Assembly: GCA_905147135.1 (NCBI GenBank)
Contig: LR990060.1
Location: forward strand, 7,704,001-7,768,000
Origin: Blastobasis lacticolella
Lineage: Eukaryota; Arthropoda; Insecta; Lepidoptera; Blastobasidae
DNA length: 64,000 nt
Direction of reading: 5' to 3'
Position 1 is the stretch's first letter. Each line of letters starts with the position of its first letter. This document shows, piece by piece, positions 34,901 to 49,900 of the stretch. The position numbers and the translations under genes were made by a program. Under the pieces are notes generated by a model, which saw only the letters and a list, made by a program, of their open reading frames with translations, had not been told where the DNA came from and searched no databases.

Positions 34901-37900
34901 AAAGTAGAAGGCGGAATCTACGATGACCTCTGCCTCCAAGCCATTGGCGTAAGTTAACTCCAGGCCCACTTTTGTCGCTTTTGCTACTGGCCACAAAGAC
35001 TCCACTAGCAAGAGAGCTAAAAAGAAGGTGTATTCTCCAAAAACAGCGGCTGTAGTGCTACCATCACCACAGAGCCCTTTTCCAAAAGAGACTTATGAGA
35101 CCATCCTTAGGAAAGCAAGGAAATTTGTAAAACCTGCTGAGCTTGGCATAAACCAAGAGAAATGCCATCAAACGCAGACCGGGGCACGAATTTTTGGATT
35201 TCGTGGGAGCTAACATGGCGGCCCACGCAAATGTTTTCGCATTACAAATAAAGGAAGCCATAGCGGATATAGCTTACGTGGCCAGACCGGTCAAGAATTC
35301 GGCCATGGTGATTTCCGAGCTTGAAAACTAGGTCACCATGGCTGATGTGGTGCCTTTAAGAGGCTGTCAAGGCTGGCGAGGTACGCACTGGTCGCGGAGG
35401 TGTAGGCACTAACCGCCTGCAATTCTCCACTACTAAGTCCAAAGCTGTTCTAGAAAAGGGTCGTATTCTCGTAGGTTTTAGCTCGGGCACTAGAAGAGCA
35501 GCCTTTGTGCACTCTGTCTATGAGAAGGATAGGTCCGACCTGTGCCGTCGTTACACAGCACACTAGGACTTAAGTCTGGTAGATAAACTACGCCGTGTGT
35601 GCAGACAATGCGACGCCTGTGGGCCACCAGGTTCATGCAGACACGCGTGAGGGTGTTTTAATGTCGGAATAATGCCGCATATCTGACATGAACGGCCGAT
35701 GGCTAGGCGACCGAGAAAACCTGGTCGCAATCGTAATGCGACCCTCCACAAACTCCCCTCCCCTCTCGCTCATAGAGAGGCTCCTTAGAAAAGAGAGTCG
35801 CTATGCAGACCCACCTTCTGGGTACCGACCCCTCGTCCTGCTAGACGAAGCAGGTAAACTGTTTGAGCGCGTATTCGCCTCCCGCCTCAATAGTCACCTA
35901 TTGGGATACAGGGCTGGAACTTTCCGACCACCAATACCAATTTCGGGCCGGGCGGTCTACAATAGACGACCTCTAAGGCTGAAAAGCCTGTCGTTGGAGG
36001 CTGCGGAGAAAGGTGAGGGAGTGTTGGCTGTATAGTTCGATAAAGCCAATGCCTTTAACTTCATCCCTCACACAATTATATTAGAGGCACTCCGATATCA
36101 CGAGGTTCCCACGTATTTTATCAAGCGGCACAGGGTCGAGTCTGGAGTTTCACAGGGGTCGGTGTTGGGGCCTCTTCTGTGGAATTTGGGGTACAATTGG
36201 GTCTTGCGTGGCGTGGGCTAGGGAAGATGTCACACAAGGGTAAATGCCACACCGGCGAAATGCCATACAGGCGGAATGCCTCACAGGCTAAATGCCACAC
36301 AGGCAAAATGCCAAACAGGCGGGATGCCACACAGGCGGGATGCCACACAGGCGGGATGCCACACAGGCGGGATGCCACACAGGCGGAATGCCACAGAGGT
36401 GGGTGCCACAGAGGCGGGAGCCACAGAGGCGGGAGCCACAAAGGCAGAAGCCACACAGACAGGATAAATACATAGAAGTTATACTTTGTCAAATATAGGA
36501 TGATAATTTTGACAGTTCACAGTAGGGATGGGGTAGTGTAAAATCGTTAACGACTCTATTCGATTACCGATTATCATTGTCATAGAACTTGGAATCGATA
36601 GTTGCATGGTTATTCAGTACGTGTTATACAAAATAAACTATTTATTTTCTTTTAAATTAATAATTTATTAATGTGACATTAAAATCCTTTCACAACGGCA
36701 ATTTCGACTCGTGCGTATTAGTAATACGTGCGAGTCGAAATGTGTAATGTCTTACTGTGTAATCCAAACAAGGAATAAGAGTTATAGTTGCTAAAAATCA
36801 TTTAATTATCTAAATGTCAATTTTAAATGTTCGATTATTTAATTTAATACCGATTTTCGATTGTCTGTTGTTATTCGTTATTCGTGGCACTTCACTAAAG
36901 GGGGCCTGTCCATGAAGTACGACATTATCCGTAGAACATTTTATCGAAAAAAACACGAAACTTTATAAGCGTGCGCCAAGGACCAATAACTAGTGAGTTG
37001 TCAAAATTAACATCCTATATTAGACAAAGCATAATAAACATTGCCAACATATCAGCTCAGTGTTGTTCATTCGTCACATTTTTGAAACCGGTAGGTACTT
37101 ATAGACTAGTAATACCTCTATCTATAATATAGGGGCACCACTGTAGTAGCCGTACTTATATAACCTGTGCGAAGGTATCTACTATTAGACTATACAGGCG
37201 TCCTCATTAAAGAGGTCGGAATTGACCTCTCACTTCCGAGTGTAGTATACGCTTTACTCGGAAGTGAACGGGCCTGGAGTGGGAGTGGAGTGTGGCCATG
37301 GTCTCCTTCTGCGAAGACGTAAGGTCACAGAAGAAGGCCGCGGAGCGGGAGAGGGATACGGAGGAAGACTCTCAGGCAGATTCGCTCCGCATACGGAGAA
37401 GGGGGGAAGCAAGAATAGAATCGGTTTATTCCTAGAAGCAATACAAAATACACAGTACACACAGAGAAACAAAGTCATACATTCAATATGGAAAGTATCT
37501 TGCACTGCTCAAGGAATCGGAGCCGACTCAGCATATTGTTGCTAGTCGGTGAAACTAACAACACTGATATTCTGTCAAGCAGGCGGTTATATAACCGTAC
37601 CGGTGGAGACCAGCCGGCGACGGGTGTGGGGACACCCGCGGCGGCATTGTACCGGCCTTTGCCTCTGAGGGGTGGGAATAGCCCGCTCCTCCCGGCTATT
37701 TCCGTCGCTCCCCCACCAAGAAAGGAGCCGTGTCGTGCCCGCCACGTAAGTGAACATTCGCTTTCGATACGAGAGCCAACGTCTTACGACGTGATGATAT
37801 CGAAAACCAGGCGAAGTGGAGAAGAATAATGATGCTGTCTGAAAGGCTCTTAAAATTAACCAAAAAGCAACTCTGTATGGTAACCAGAGCATTACCGGGA

Positions 37901-40900
37901 CATGGTAATTTTAATAAACACCTCTTCACTATAGGTCTCACAGACGGACCTGTGTGCAGAGCCTGCCTGAAAGAAGAGGAGACAGCTGCCAACATCCTGC
38001 GAACATGCGAGGCAGTGGCCTCATACAGGCTTGAGCATCTCGGACGACCACAAACCCGGAGACGTTTGTAAAACCGATTTGCTACGTTTCCTGGTAGAGT
38101 GATGGCAAGAACAATAAGGTATCACATCCACGCAGAATAGGCGCGAGTTCGTCGCACTGCGAAAGCGGCCCGGATACATCTAAGCTTCTTATTTGTATCA
38201 AAATAAAAGAAGATTTTTTTTTTATTCTATTCAGTGACAAACGAGCCGACAGGCTACAATTAATAACATCTACATTTCATACATTTGCGGTCTGCCACGC
38301 AAAAGGAACCGGGTTCGATTCCCGGCCGGGCAGAAATTGAAATGATTAATTTTAATTTCTGTTACGGGTCTGGGTGTTTTATGTATAATAAGTATGTATT
38401 TAAAAGCATTTAAGTAGTTTTTCAGTTATCTAGCACCCCGACACAAGCTTTGCTTAGTTTGGGGCTAGATGGCGCTGTGTGAATTTGTCCACGAATATTT
38501 ATTTATTTATTTATGTTGCAGGTAACAAAAATACAGAACCGCAAGTGCGTTGTCACTATGAGGACTAAGATCAAAATGCCTTATGCCTGTAATTTCGCTG
38601 GCTGCCACACAACCATGCAAGCATTACATAGGTTTCAAGACTTTCGTGACACTTTCACTACACATGTTATCGGGAATCAAGCGAGTAACAATGGTAGTGG
38701 TTCGAGAATTCGAAGTAGGGTAATCGGCGAATCCGAAAGAGTGTGGACCGATATGTCTGTCCTTAGGAGCGACTTCACACAGCGGCACCAGTCAACTCGT
38801 GACCGTGACGCATGCAATTGCGTCGAAATATCGATATCATGCAAGCATCGTTGGTTAGCGGCAGAAATAGGTAAGGCGGTGGTATTCACCCAGGCGGACT
38901 CCTCAGGCTTGACAGAGTCCTCATCATCATATATTTAAGAGTACGACTCTTGTCGGTGGAGCAATCTGCCAACCTCATCATTTCTTCATAATTTCCGGCG
39001 CTCACTTTTTCCTTCACGTCCTTCCAATATTCAAATCTTGGCGTTCCTGTTCCCCCTCTTTACCTCAACTTTGGATTCTATTATCACTCTTAAAAAGTTT
39101 ACATGTCTTATTACGTGTCCTAGCATTCCCCTTTCTGTTCTCAATAACACCAGACAGAGTCCTACCACTTGATAAAATCTAATCTAATCTAATAGTGACA
39201 TAGTTTGAATCTGTTACTGGCCTATTTGCAAGTAACTTATTCTTTGTTTTCTTATAATGTAATGTGCTGTAGATTCTTGTTGAATAAAGAAATCTTAATC
39301 TTAATATATATATAAAATGCTTGTGTGGGTACGTGTGTGACCGGTTTTCTTTATCATCACCAATTCCAATCAACACCCCATTGGGGTGGTAGACACCCCT
39401 TGGGTCCTAGAAGGAAGTAAGGGAGTTTGGGCGCGGTGGGTGGAAGTGGGTGGTTGTGGGAGGCAAAAATGTAATATAAGATATATATCTGTCCTTTTCT
39501 AACTCATTAGAACTTCGGGAAAGTTCTGAAAATTTCTAGAATGATCTAGAAAGTACTGAAATTAATAATATCGGTTATTATCATTCTGGAACGTTCCAGA
39601 AAGTTCGGTGTATATTTTAACCCACGCCGGGTTTCGCAGCTAGTAATAAATAATAATATGATGTAACGATACGCATAGCGATACATACCGTTAGTCTCGA
39701 TGGCGAGCGAAGTGCAGACCCCCAGCGCGTCCTTGGGCAGCCGCACCTGCCGCCGCAGCGCCGCGTCGCCCGACAGCCGCTCGTAGTCTTTGTTCGTGTA
39801 CGCCAGGGTGCCGTCGATGCCTGGATAGGACGGGGGGATTCATTAATTAATGATTTTCTTTTTAATTTTATTATAAACAATCAAGTTCATGTGCAACTCG
39901 CAATATTTAGTATGCTTAAAGGAGCATCCACCCGCTGCCATGATTATATTACCACCTTCATGTACGTGTGATGACTGAATAAATGATTATGATTATTTAT
40001 TGCTTTAAAATGTGGTATAAAGTAGCTGTTACAATTACGATTCGCTTCTTACACTTAGCCAGAAACTGACATGCAATATTTGAAGCAAAATTAATCTAAT
40101 TAATATTAGAATTAATCTAATTAATATTAGAATAGCAACAAAATTCATAAATAATCATTAATACAAAGCTACAAAATTATTAACTTAAAAGCTACAAGAT
40201 ATTTCAAATAATAATATTAAAAGCGCTAAAACACACGCGCTAACAAGTTAAAATGTCAAAATAAGAACCAACGGAAGCAAATGCAAACTTTTACTTTACA
40301 CTGGTAACATTTCCACTGATTACTTTATGGTACTATATTACGCGCTTATTACATTTGGCTAAATTCAGTCGTCTAAATTCAGAAGCAAAAGCGGGAGACA
40401 ATCAATGTGGAATGTATTGCTCACAAAATAAGGTCTATTTTTGTATCACTTTATGTTACGCATAGCTCCGCTTTTTAAAAGGCATGATACAATTAGTTAG
40501 AGTAGGCAGTTAGCCAATAAAACGGCGTTCTTTTTGATTACGTAAGTCACTATTTTGTATTCTAATCGTTATTATTTTTCACACACAGCCTATATTAGAC
40601 ATAGTCCGGTCGTGACTTGTCCTGAGTGTCTTAGCCGCCATAATTTGGATTTCAGCCAATAAAACATCATTATTTTGATAGTGACATTTTTCAACTTTAC
40701 TGTCCTGGCAAACCATCCATCCATCAACTTTTTCATATACATGTCGTCGCGTGAAGGAAAGGGTGTATCAGGATCATTGTCATCAGGGTGGTGATATCAG
40801 TATTAGATCGTCCAGATATTTTTTATTTAGATTAAAGAAAAGGTTCACATTTACTCCACTGTATTTATTCCAATTCATTTTTGCACATCACTTATAATTT

Positions 40901-43900
40901 CGCTTGAAATCAGAGCAGTATCACAATGTAGGCAGTTGAGGTGATTAACTTTCTTATTTCAAAAGTGATTTTAAAATTACTTTATTTTCAAACGTAAATA
41001 ACACTTTCTATAAACGAAATGTGGAGACAGTTTCAAGACGCGTCACTCCTCGGCGGCGGTCGCGCCAAGAATGGCCGCCACTCGGCCCGAGTCGTGCCGT
41101 CGAGACTCTGTCAGCACGCCCCACCAGAGGGCGCACTCCCACTTCCGTTTTCGTCGTCATGAGTCCGTACTATTGACCACATGACTCCGTACTATTGACC
41201 GCATCCGTCACGGCCGTCCTGCTATACACACGTCCTCGTGTGTTATCTGAAACATGAAAACCATAGCACAGTACCATATTCGCTCGGTCACTTCTGACCA
41301 CAACACATCACCCAAGTAAGTCTTATGAACCATGTGATTGGATCTATCACGACTGCTTCAACCCACCAATACTTAAGTAACTGCTATTTGTGTACACATA
41401 AAACATACGTACATTATCATTTATCATACTAAACTTCCGAAGATTGAGAGACACTTGAGAGAACAACATCATCTCGTACACAAGTTATTCTTTCTAAGTT
41501 GCCGGCATAAATTCAGCTACGGCTTCAGTTTATGAGAGAGGCGTGACAGGACACCAGACTATGAACCGTATCACAATTACCACAAATGAAGGTTTCATCA
41601 TCATCACCAGTGTTTTCCCCTTGATGATCTTGTTGAGTGGGAAACATCACAAATCCAATCACAAAGCTCGTGTACTGTCCCCGACCTCCATTACTGTAGG
41701 TACTTAGATTTACTACAAATATGTGACATACCTACCTACATAAAATTTTCAGTACTCGGCACAAGACCCAATGTTACTTCGAGTGTCATCGAAACACTCC
41801 TTCATTAAATGCCATATGATTTTGGTCATCCGTCAGCGCCATCCTAATTTTAAAAATAAGAGTAATATTACCATACAGAAGAAATGACACGCAGGCGAAC
41901 CACCACACTGACGTACGCTATCAGACGGGCAGCCACGCAATCGGGCCGCCTCGCAACCGGGCCGGCACGCAACTGGACCTGCACAATAGCGAAATACCAC
42001 ACAGACTAGGTGCCACACAGACTGGGTGTCACTCTGGTCAGTACCACTCTAATCGTCAAACTACGAGTATATTCTATATCCTGTATCACGTCTGCCATAG
42101 CACGATACAGGTAAGATGTCACACAAGGGTAAATGGCACAGAGGCGAAATGCCACACAGAAAAATACCATACCGGCGAAATGCAATACAGGCGGAATGCC
42201 TCACAGGCTAAATGCCACACAGGTGAAATGCCAAACAGGCGGGATGCCACACAGGCAAGATGCCACACAGGCGAGATGCCACACAGGCGGGATGCCACAC
42301 AGGCGAGATGCCACACAGGCGGGATGCCACACAGGCGAAATGCCACACAGGTGGGTGCCACAGAGGCGGAAGCCACACAGGCGGGAGCCACCCAGGCGGG
42401 ATCTACACAGGCGGGAGCCACACAGGCGGGAGCCACACAGGCGGGAGCCACACAGGCGGGAGCCACACAGGCGAGAGCCACACAGGCGGGAGCCACCCAG
42501 GCGTTAATAAACATTGCCAACATATAAGCTCAGTGTTGTTCATTCGTCACATTTATTAAACCAGTAGGTACTTATAGACTCTAGTAATACCTCTTTCTAT
42601 AATATAGGGGCACCACTGTAGTAGCCGTACTTATATAGCCACTGCTAGACTATACAGTATACTTTTTAATATGAAATTGCATAAATCATGAAGTAGTAAC
42701 TTTAACACGCTTTACTTCACTAATAGCTGTCTATAGACTCTCAGCTCGTGGTCAATTCTTCGACCAAATCTGCACTAAGTCAGTAATAGGTAACACAGTC
42801 ATATCTGCTATCATAACAAGTAATAACGGTCTACCAGTTACATAACAAGTAATCGTCACAGACTCGAACAAATGTTCACGGTGATATCTCTACAAAAACA
42901 ACATTATCTCTACTGCTCAATATCAAAACTAAACCAGGAGTTTAATAATATGAAGCTCTCACGTTTATCTGTTACGCCAGTCATAGGTAAGTTGTTACCA
43001 TCCAGTTCATATGTTACCACACCAAAACTAAACAAGTTATAATCATCGTCATCAATTTTAACTGTTCGAACAAGTATACTCTATTTAGAGTTTACGTTAT
43101 GTTCTAGCCTCCCATTTTGAAACGATTTAACAATGATTGTAATATAGAAGGTGTCCCATATACAGACGCCTTCTAAAAAAAAAAATTACAACATTAAATT
43201 TGCCATCTACAGCCACAACATCGAGACTTTCGGGGCTATCACACACATGATTTCCAGGCCACTCCAAGTCAGCCAAATAAATCAGGATATTTGACCTCAA
43301 CAACAGTTCAGGTACTACTAAACTTGTACTGGCAGAAGGATATAAAATCTCACCATTGCTTACACTGCCTCATCTTACTGGTACAACAACAGAACTCGAA
43401 AAAGATACTTTATATCGGTAATCATGGAAATTTCAGTACTCGGAGCTAAAGTTAATTTAATAAACCGACTATTGAACAATCACCAAAATATCTGGACTTT
43501 CTTAACATCATTATCGTTCAACATTTTCTCACAAAGATTGAAACAACTACCTTCTATTAGCCACGCTCCCATAGCCTCCATCAGGCCGGTAAGCAACCAT
43601 AAAACTCTCCCATAGGCTCCATCAGCCCACCATCAGTGATGAAACACGATCACCTCCATCCGATGATGCGAATTACGAAATTTTAAGAAAACAAAACTAT
43701 CACATAAATCTTATAAAAACCTCGGCTCGATAGACGTCACATATTGAGTTAGCTTCTTAGATAGATCCGTCTAACAAAGTCTTTAACCAGGTCAAACTAA
43801 GTCATATTAACATAGAACAAATGTTTTTCGGTCGAATAAGTCACAGGTTTGTCTTTAGTTACTCAAAACATAAATCGAAATTATCTACCGTCAATCAGTT

Positions 43901-46900
43901 CACTTACTCGTATTTACTTTTTCTTTCGATTAATAACTTGATACCAACATAAAATTAAATTACTAACCAAACTACCCCTTTTTTTCCGTTTTGTAGTATT
44001 AAAAGAAACGTATATGAGTGATCCCATTGTTACCGAGGATATCTTCTATAACATTGGGAAACTACGACCACAATAACAAACATACTGAAATATGGAAAAG
44101 TTCGTTCGAATGTCTCCTGTTAAATGTAAACAAACACGCTAACAATTTTTCTCTTTTTTTTTCGATACATGTTGGCACCCTCCCGCTCGCATAGAAATCA
44201 CGGAGATCTTTATTGGGTCATTATTGAAATTATGCACATTCGAAGCCTATCCTATCTCTAAGATACAACATCCTAAAGTACACCAGCTAATTGTTCCACA
44301 AACTTACTGCTACGGCATCCCTGCCACACTGTTATTATCAAATATTTACTTAATCAGCAATCTGGAACGATTTATGATGACGGGAAAAGTCGAAGGCAAG
44401 AGACCCAGAGGCCGAAGTCCGAAGAGATGGGCGGACCAAATATCCGAACGATACATCCGTCAACGTCGCATTACATCAGGCGATCGATGGAGACAAACTC
44501 CGAAGATGTCACGATCCTCAGCAGTGAGGTAACGATCAAGAAGAAGAAGTCAATCAGCGGCAGTACCACCATAACGATGCTTACGTACTCAATTTATAAA
44601 AATAATAGGACTATGCTTTCAAGTATTTCTTATTCTTGTTTTCCTATAACTGACGTGATGTTGGTAATACGTTAAATCATAGCGTGTTTCAAGATGGGAA
44701 AATAATCTTAGATTAAATGTCACTTTTTTTAATTTTAACACAGTGTACTGTAACATTTAGAGGGATTTAACATAATTCTATATTTGATATAGGCAAAAGC
44801 TAATATTTATTAAACTTGGCAGTAGTTTTTGACATCTTTACCAACAGTTTGTAACACTGACCATAAATGACGTTCTTTTTGTTTCGTTTACATCCTTTCT
44901 ATTTGTAGTTTCACTAAAGGTACAAATTAACCTAATAAAATTAATAAGTAGCGCCTGTTGTGCCATTTATTACTTTGCCTGTTTTTCACGATGTATTTCC
45001 TGTGCACAATAAACTGTTAAATAAATAAATAAATAAAATAACCTGCCCTCCTCTCTAATAGTGTTTCTGTCAGAATACTTTTCTGAATTATCAAAGTAAA
45101 TAACTCTTAAAATCTGCTAGGGAGCCTCTTTTCAGCACAGGTTTTTACCAAATAATAATTATGTATAGGACTCACCAGATAAAGAGGAACTGTCAATATC
45201 ACATCATTTCTCAGTCATGTACGCAACACTCGCAGATTGTCTACCATCGTCCCATGTTGAAACAGTCACGTTGAGGCTACCAGTCTAGCGTTGCATTGCA
45301 ATGTTGTTCTCGTAGGTGAAGCAAACCGTTGTACACAAAGTGCCGTCCATAGTAAGTTTCACTCGATTTTTAATAATTGTGTCAATATCCCAATGGTGCT
45401 CTCGAAGGCCCGAGGTCTGCCTTGACCATAACCAATTGGTACAGATGATTTGTTGTTTACTTTATAAATCCCCCAATCTGTCTGACGAAGTCTTTGTCTT
45501 ATATCTCGGGGTGTTTGGACTCTTGGCTGCGCTTTGAACGTGTTTAATCATTTTATATTTTAATGTAAGCAATTCAACTGGATCGAGTAATCACTTTCCT
45601 TTTATTATTACGCTTCCACAAAGCGTTATCTGCATTTTCTTTGTCGCTTCTCATCATACCATCTCTTGGGCGTTGCGTTCGTCATCACCGCTTCTGATGT
45701 CGTCGCGTGAAGGAAAGGGTGTATCAGGATCATTGTCATCAGGGTGGTGATATCAGTATTAGATCGTCCAGATATTTTTTATTTAGATTAAAGAAAAGGT
45801 TCACATTTACTCCACTGTATTTATTCCAATTCATTTTTGCACATCACTTATAATTTCGCTTGAAATCAGAGCAGTATCACAATGTAGGCAGTTGAGGTGA
45901 TTAACTTTCTTATTTCAAAAGTGATTTTAAAATTACTTTATTTTCAAACGTAAATAACACTTTCTATAAACGAAATGTGGAGACAGTTTCAAGACGCGTC
46001 ACTCCTCGGCGGCGGTCGCGCCAAGAATGGCCGCCACTCGGCCCGAGTCGTGCCGTCGAGACTCTGTCAGCACGCCCCACCAGAGGGCGCACTCCCACTT
46101 CCGTTTTCGTCGTCATGAGTCCGTACTATTGACCACATGACTCCGTACTATTGACCGCATCCGTCATACATATTGTTTTTTAGCATTAGCGAATAGCATG
46201 AGGAAAAAGCGTGAGAATAGCGAATAGCATGAGAACATACCGAACAGCGTCTTGGCGGCCCGCTTCTTAGCGAGAGTGAACTCGCCGTCCATGATGATGT
46301 GCAGCGTCACGGAGTTCTCGAGCAGCGCGTGTTGCACCGTCGACAGACCCAGCTGGGGAATCGGGATACATTTACTTTTTATAGTGTTACCCACTATTTT
46401 TGTGTTAAAGTGTACTGTGGTCACTTTTAAGTATTTTAACACATAGCTAAAATTGTTAGTAATAACCTATGTAATGCTACATTACACATTTATGTTTCAG
46501 TGTATAAATTGTTAGTGATCATAAATAAACAGATCGGGAACATGAACAATTGAGTATATAGACTGGACTCTAATTCTCGCGTTGTGAGAATCTCGAATTC
46601 GACATTATTTCTAGCCACATATTTTTATTAATAATGACATTGAAATGTCTATTGCAGCCAAAACATATTTTCTCAACTATCTTCGACAGTCGTATATTGT
46701 CAAAGATCAATCTCAGTGACGTTTTAATACAGCTATTTGGCTAGAGAGAATGTCGAGTTTTAAGATGTCACAACGCGAGATTCGCTCCCCTGGGCAGCGA
46801 TAGCTTAGTACGTTTAGTTTAGTATTAGAGTATAGGTTTAGCTAGTGTAGTGATCACGCTCAAATGATCGTAAATTAGGCAATATAGTACAAGTAAAACA

Positions 46901-49900
46901 GGTATTGTAGGCAAGTTTGTTAAACTAGTGAGCGGTAGTGTATGTTTAGTGAGCCAGTGTGCAGGAATGCCTATGAGGGCGTATGCGTAATTGTGTCTAT
47001 GAGTGCGCATGTGTAATTGTGTCTACGACTGAGCATGTGTAATGAGCAGTTTTCCAATAGGTATCTTAAGCATTCTTAACCACTCACTAGATGGCGCCCA
47101 GACAATGTTGGTAATTGATAATCGCTTGAAATAGGTTCTTAGCAAACAGGATATAAACACTGGGTACGTTGTATTGGATAATATTGTATTTGTCAATAGT
47201 TTTCAACCATTTTAGAGGTTGTAATAATAATGGAACATAGTGCCAAGTTCTATTAATATTACTTTTTACATTTCGTTCAATGTTTAACAGTATGTTTATA
47301 TTAATAAACATTTTATTTTAAAGTTTAGTATTAATTGGCTGCATGAAATTACTGCCACCAACATACAGATTAAAAAAAGATTCTATTGATGCTTTTTAAA
47401 CCAACTATTAATACCTACTGGAAAACTCCTTATTGTGTCTATCACTGCGTATGTGTAAGTGTGTCTATAAGTGCGCATGTGTAATTGTGTCTACAACTGT
47501 GCATGGGAGAGTGTCCATGACTGCGCATGTGTGATTGTGTCCACCACTGCGCATGTGCGAGTGTCTATGACTGGGCAAGTGTAAGTGTGTCTATGACTGC
47601 GCAGCAGCAGCCGCGGCGCGGCCGGCCGCAGCGGCAGTGCGTGTATGACTGTATATGTGTGTGTGTCCACCCACCCGCATATGGTCCTGCCGGCAGCGCG
47701 AGCACGGGAACAGCAGCAGCAGCCGCGGCGCGGCCGGCCGCAGCGGCAGTGCGTCTATGACTGTATATGTGTGTGTGTCCACCCACCCGCATATGGTCCT
47801 GCCGGCAGCGCGAGCACGGGAACAGCAGCAGCAGCCGCGGCGCGGCCGGCCGCAGCGGCAGTGCGTCTATGACTGTATATGTGTGTGTGTCCACCCACCC
47901 GCATATGGTCCTGCCGGCAGCGCGAGCACGGGAACAGCAGCAGCAGCCGCGGCGCGGCCGGCCGCAGCGGCAGTGCGTCTATGACTGTATATGTGTGTGT
48001 GTCCACCCACCCGCATATGGTCCTGCCGGCAGCGCGAGCACGGGAACAGCAGCAGCAGCCGCGGCGCGGCCGGCCGCAGCGGCAGTGCGTCTATGACTGT
48101 ATATGTGTGTGTGTCCACCCACCCGCATATGGTCCTGCCGGCAGCGCGAGCACGGGAACAGCAGCAGCAGCCGCGGCGCGGCCGGCCGCAGCGGCAGTGC
48201 GTCTATGACTGTATATGTGTGTGTGTCCACCCACCCGCATATGGTCCTGCCGGCAGCGCGAGCACGGGAACAGCAGCAGCAGCCGCGGCGCGGCCGGCCG
48301 CAGCGGCAGTGCGTCTATGACTGTATATGTGTGTGTGTCCACCCACCCGCATATGGTCCTGCCGGCAGCGCGAGCACGGGAACAGCAGCAGCAGCCGCGG
48401 CGCGGCCGGCCGCAGCGGCAGTGCGTCTATGACTGTATATGTGTGTGTGTCCACCCACCCGCATATGGTCCTGCCGGCAGCGCGAGCACGGGAACAGCAG
48501 CAGCAGCCGCGGCGCGGCCGGCCGCAGCGGCAGTGCGTCTATGACTGTATATGTGTGTGTGTCCACCCACCCGCATATGGTCCTGCCGGCAGCGCGAGCA
48601 CGGGAACAGCAGCAGCAGCCGCGGCGCGGCCGGCCGCAGCGGCAGTGCGTCTATGACTGTATATGTGTGTGTGTCCACCCACCCGCATATGGTCCTGCCG
48701 GCAGCGCGAGCACGGGAACAGCAGCAGCAGCCGCGGCGCGGCCGGCCGCAGCGGCAGTGCGTCTATGACTGTATATGTGTGTGTGTCCACCCACCCGCAT
48801 ATGGTCCTGCCGGCAGCGCGAGCACGGGAACAGCAGCAGCAGCCGCGGCGCGGCCGGCCGCAGCGGCAGTGCGTCTATGACTGTATATGTGTGTGTGTCC
48901 ACCCACCCGCATATGGTCCTGCCGGCAGCGCGAGCACGGGAACAGCAGCAGCAGCCGCGGCGCGGCCGGCCGCAGCGGCAGTGCGTCTATGACTGTATAT
49001 GTGTGTGTGTCCACCCACCCGCATATGGTCCTGCCGGCAGCGCGAGCACGGGAACAGCAGCAGCAGCCGCGGCGCGGCCGGCCGCAGCGGCAGTGCGTCT
49101 ATGACTGTATATGTGTGTGTGTCCACCCACCCGCATATGGTCCTGCCGGCAGCGCGAGCACGGGAACAGCAGCAGCAGCCGCGGCGCGGCCGGCCGCAGC
49201 GGCAGTGCGTCTATGACTGTATATGTGTGTGTGTCCACCCACCCGCATATGGTCCTGCCGGCAGCGCGAGCACGGGAACAGCAGCAGCAGCCGCGGCGCG
49301 GCCGGCCGCAGCGGCAGTGCGTCTATGACTGTATATGTGTGTGTGTCCACCCACCCGCATATGGTCCTGCCGGCAGCGCGAGCACGGGAACAGCAGCAGC
49401 AGCCGCGGCGCGGCCGGCCGCAGCGGCAGTGCGTCTATGACTGTATATGTGTGTGTGTCCACCCACCCGCATATGGTCCTGCCGGCAGCGCGAGCACGGG
49501 AACAGCAGCAGCAGCCGCGGCGCGGCCGGCCGCAGCGGCAGTGCGTCTATGACTGTATATGTGTGTGTGTCCACCCACCCGCATATGGTCCTGCCGGCAG
49601 CGCGAGCACGGGAACAGCAGCAGCAGCCGCGGCGCGGCCGGCCGCAGCGGCAGTGCGTCTATGACTGTATATGTGTGTGTGTCCACCCACCCGCATATGG
49701 TCCTGCCGGCAGCGCGAGCACGGGAACAGCAGCAGCAGCCGCGGCGCGGCCGGCCGCAGCGGCAGTGCGTCTATGACTGTATATGTGTGTGTGTCCACCC
49801 ACCCGCATATGGTCCTGCCGGCAGCGCGAGCACGGGAACAGCAGCAGCAGCCGCGGCGCGGCCGGCCGCAGCGGCAGTGCGTCTATGACTGTATATGTGT

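Larger units (their letters stand above)
40742..46166. mobile_element. LTR retroelement, 469-bp LTRs, no recognisable gag/pol
   Basis: Direct repeats 40742-41210 and 45698-46166 are both 469 bp, begin TGTCGTCGCG and end GCATCCGTCA, and I saw no differences between them. TACA flanks both sides (40738-40741 and 46167-46170), a 4-bp target duplication typical of Gypsy-group insertions. The 4.49-kb interior has no long open frame and no clear primer-binding site or polypurine tract. It contains a 16-bp minisatellite (42112-42505) and a LINE tail (44370-44545). This looks like a non-autonomous (LARD-type) element in an apolipophorin intron, ending 74 bp from exon 46241-46352. Confidence 0.5.

Noticed and set aside
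36179..36475. 98-codon plus frame across the minisatellite
   Set aside because: Repeat artefact, partly overlapping the end of a LINE fragment.
38290..38340. A tRNA gene suggested by GGTTCGATTCC
   Set aside because: No complete cloverleaf. The sequence continues into a SINE body shared with 54860-55150.
42119..42559. Frames encoding repeated MPHRRDATQ, CHTGG or CVAPACVAP peptides
   Set aside because: Artefact of the 16- and 15-bp minisatellite.
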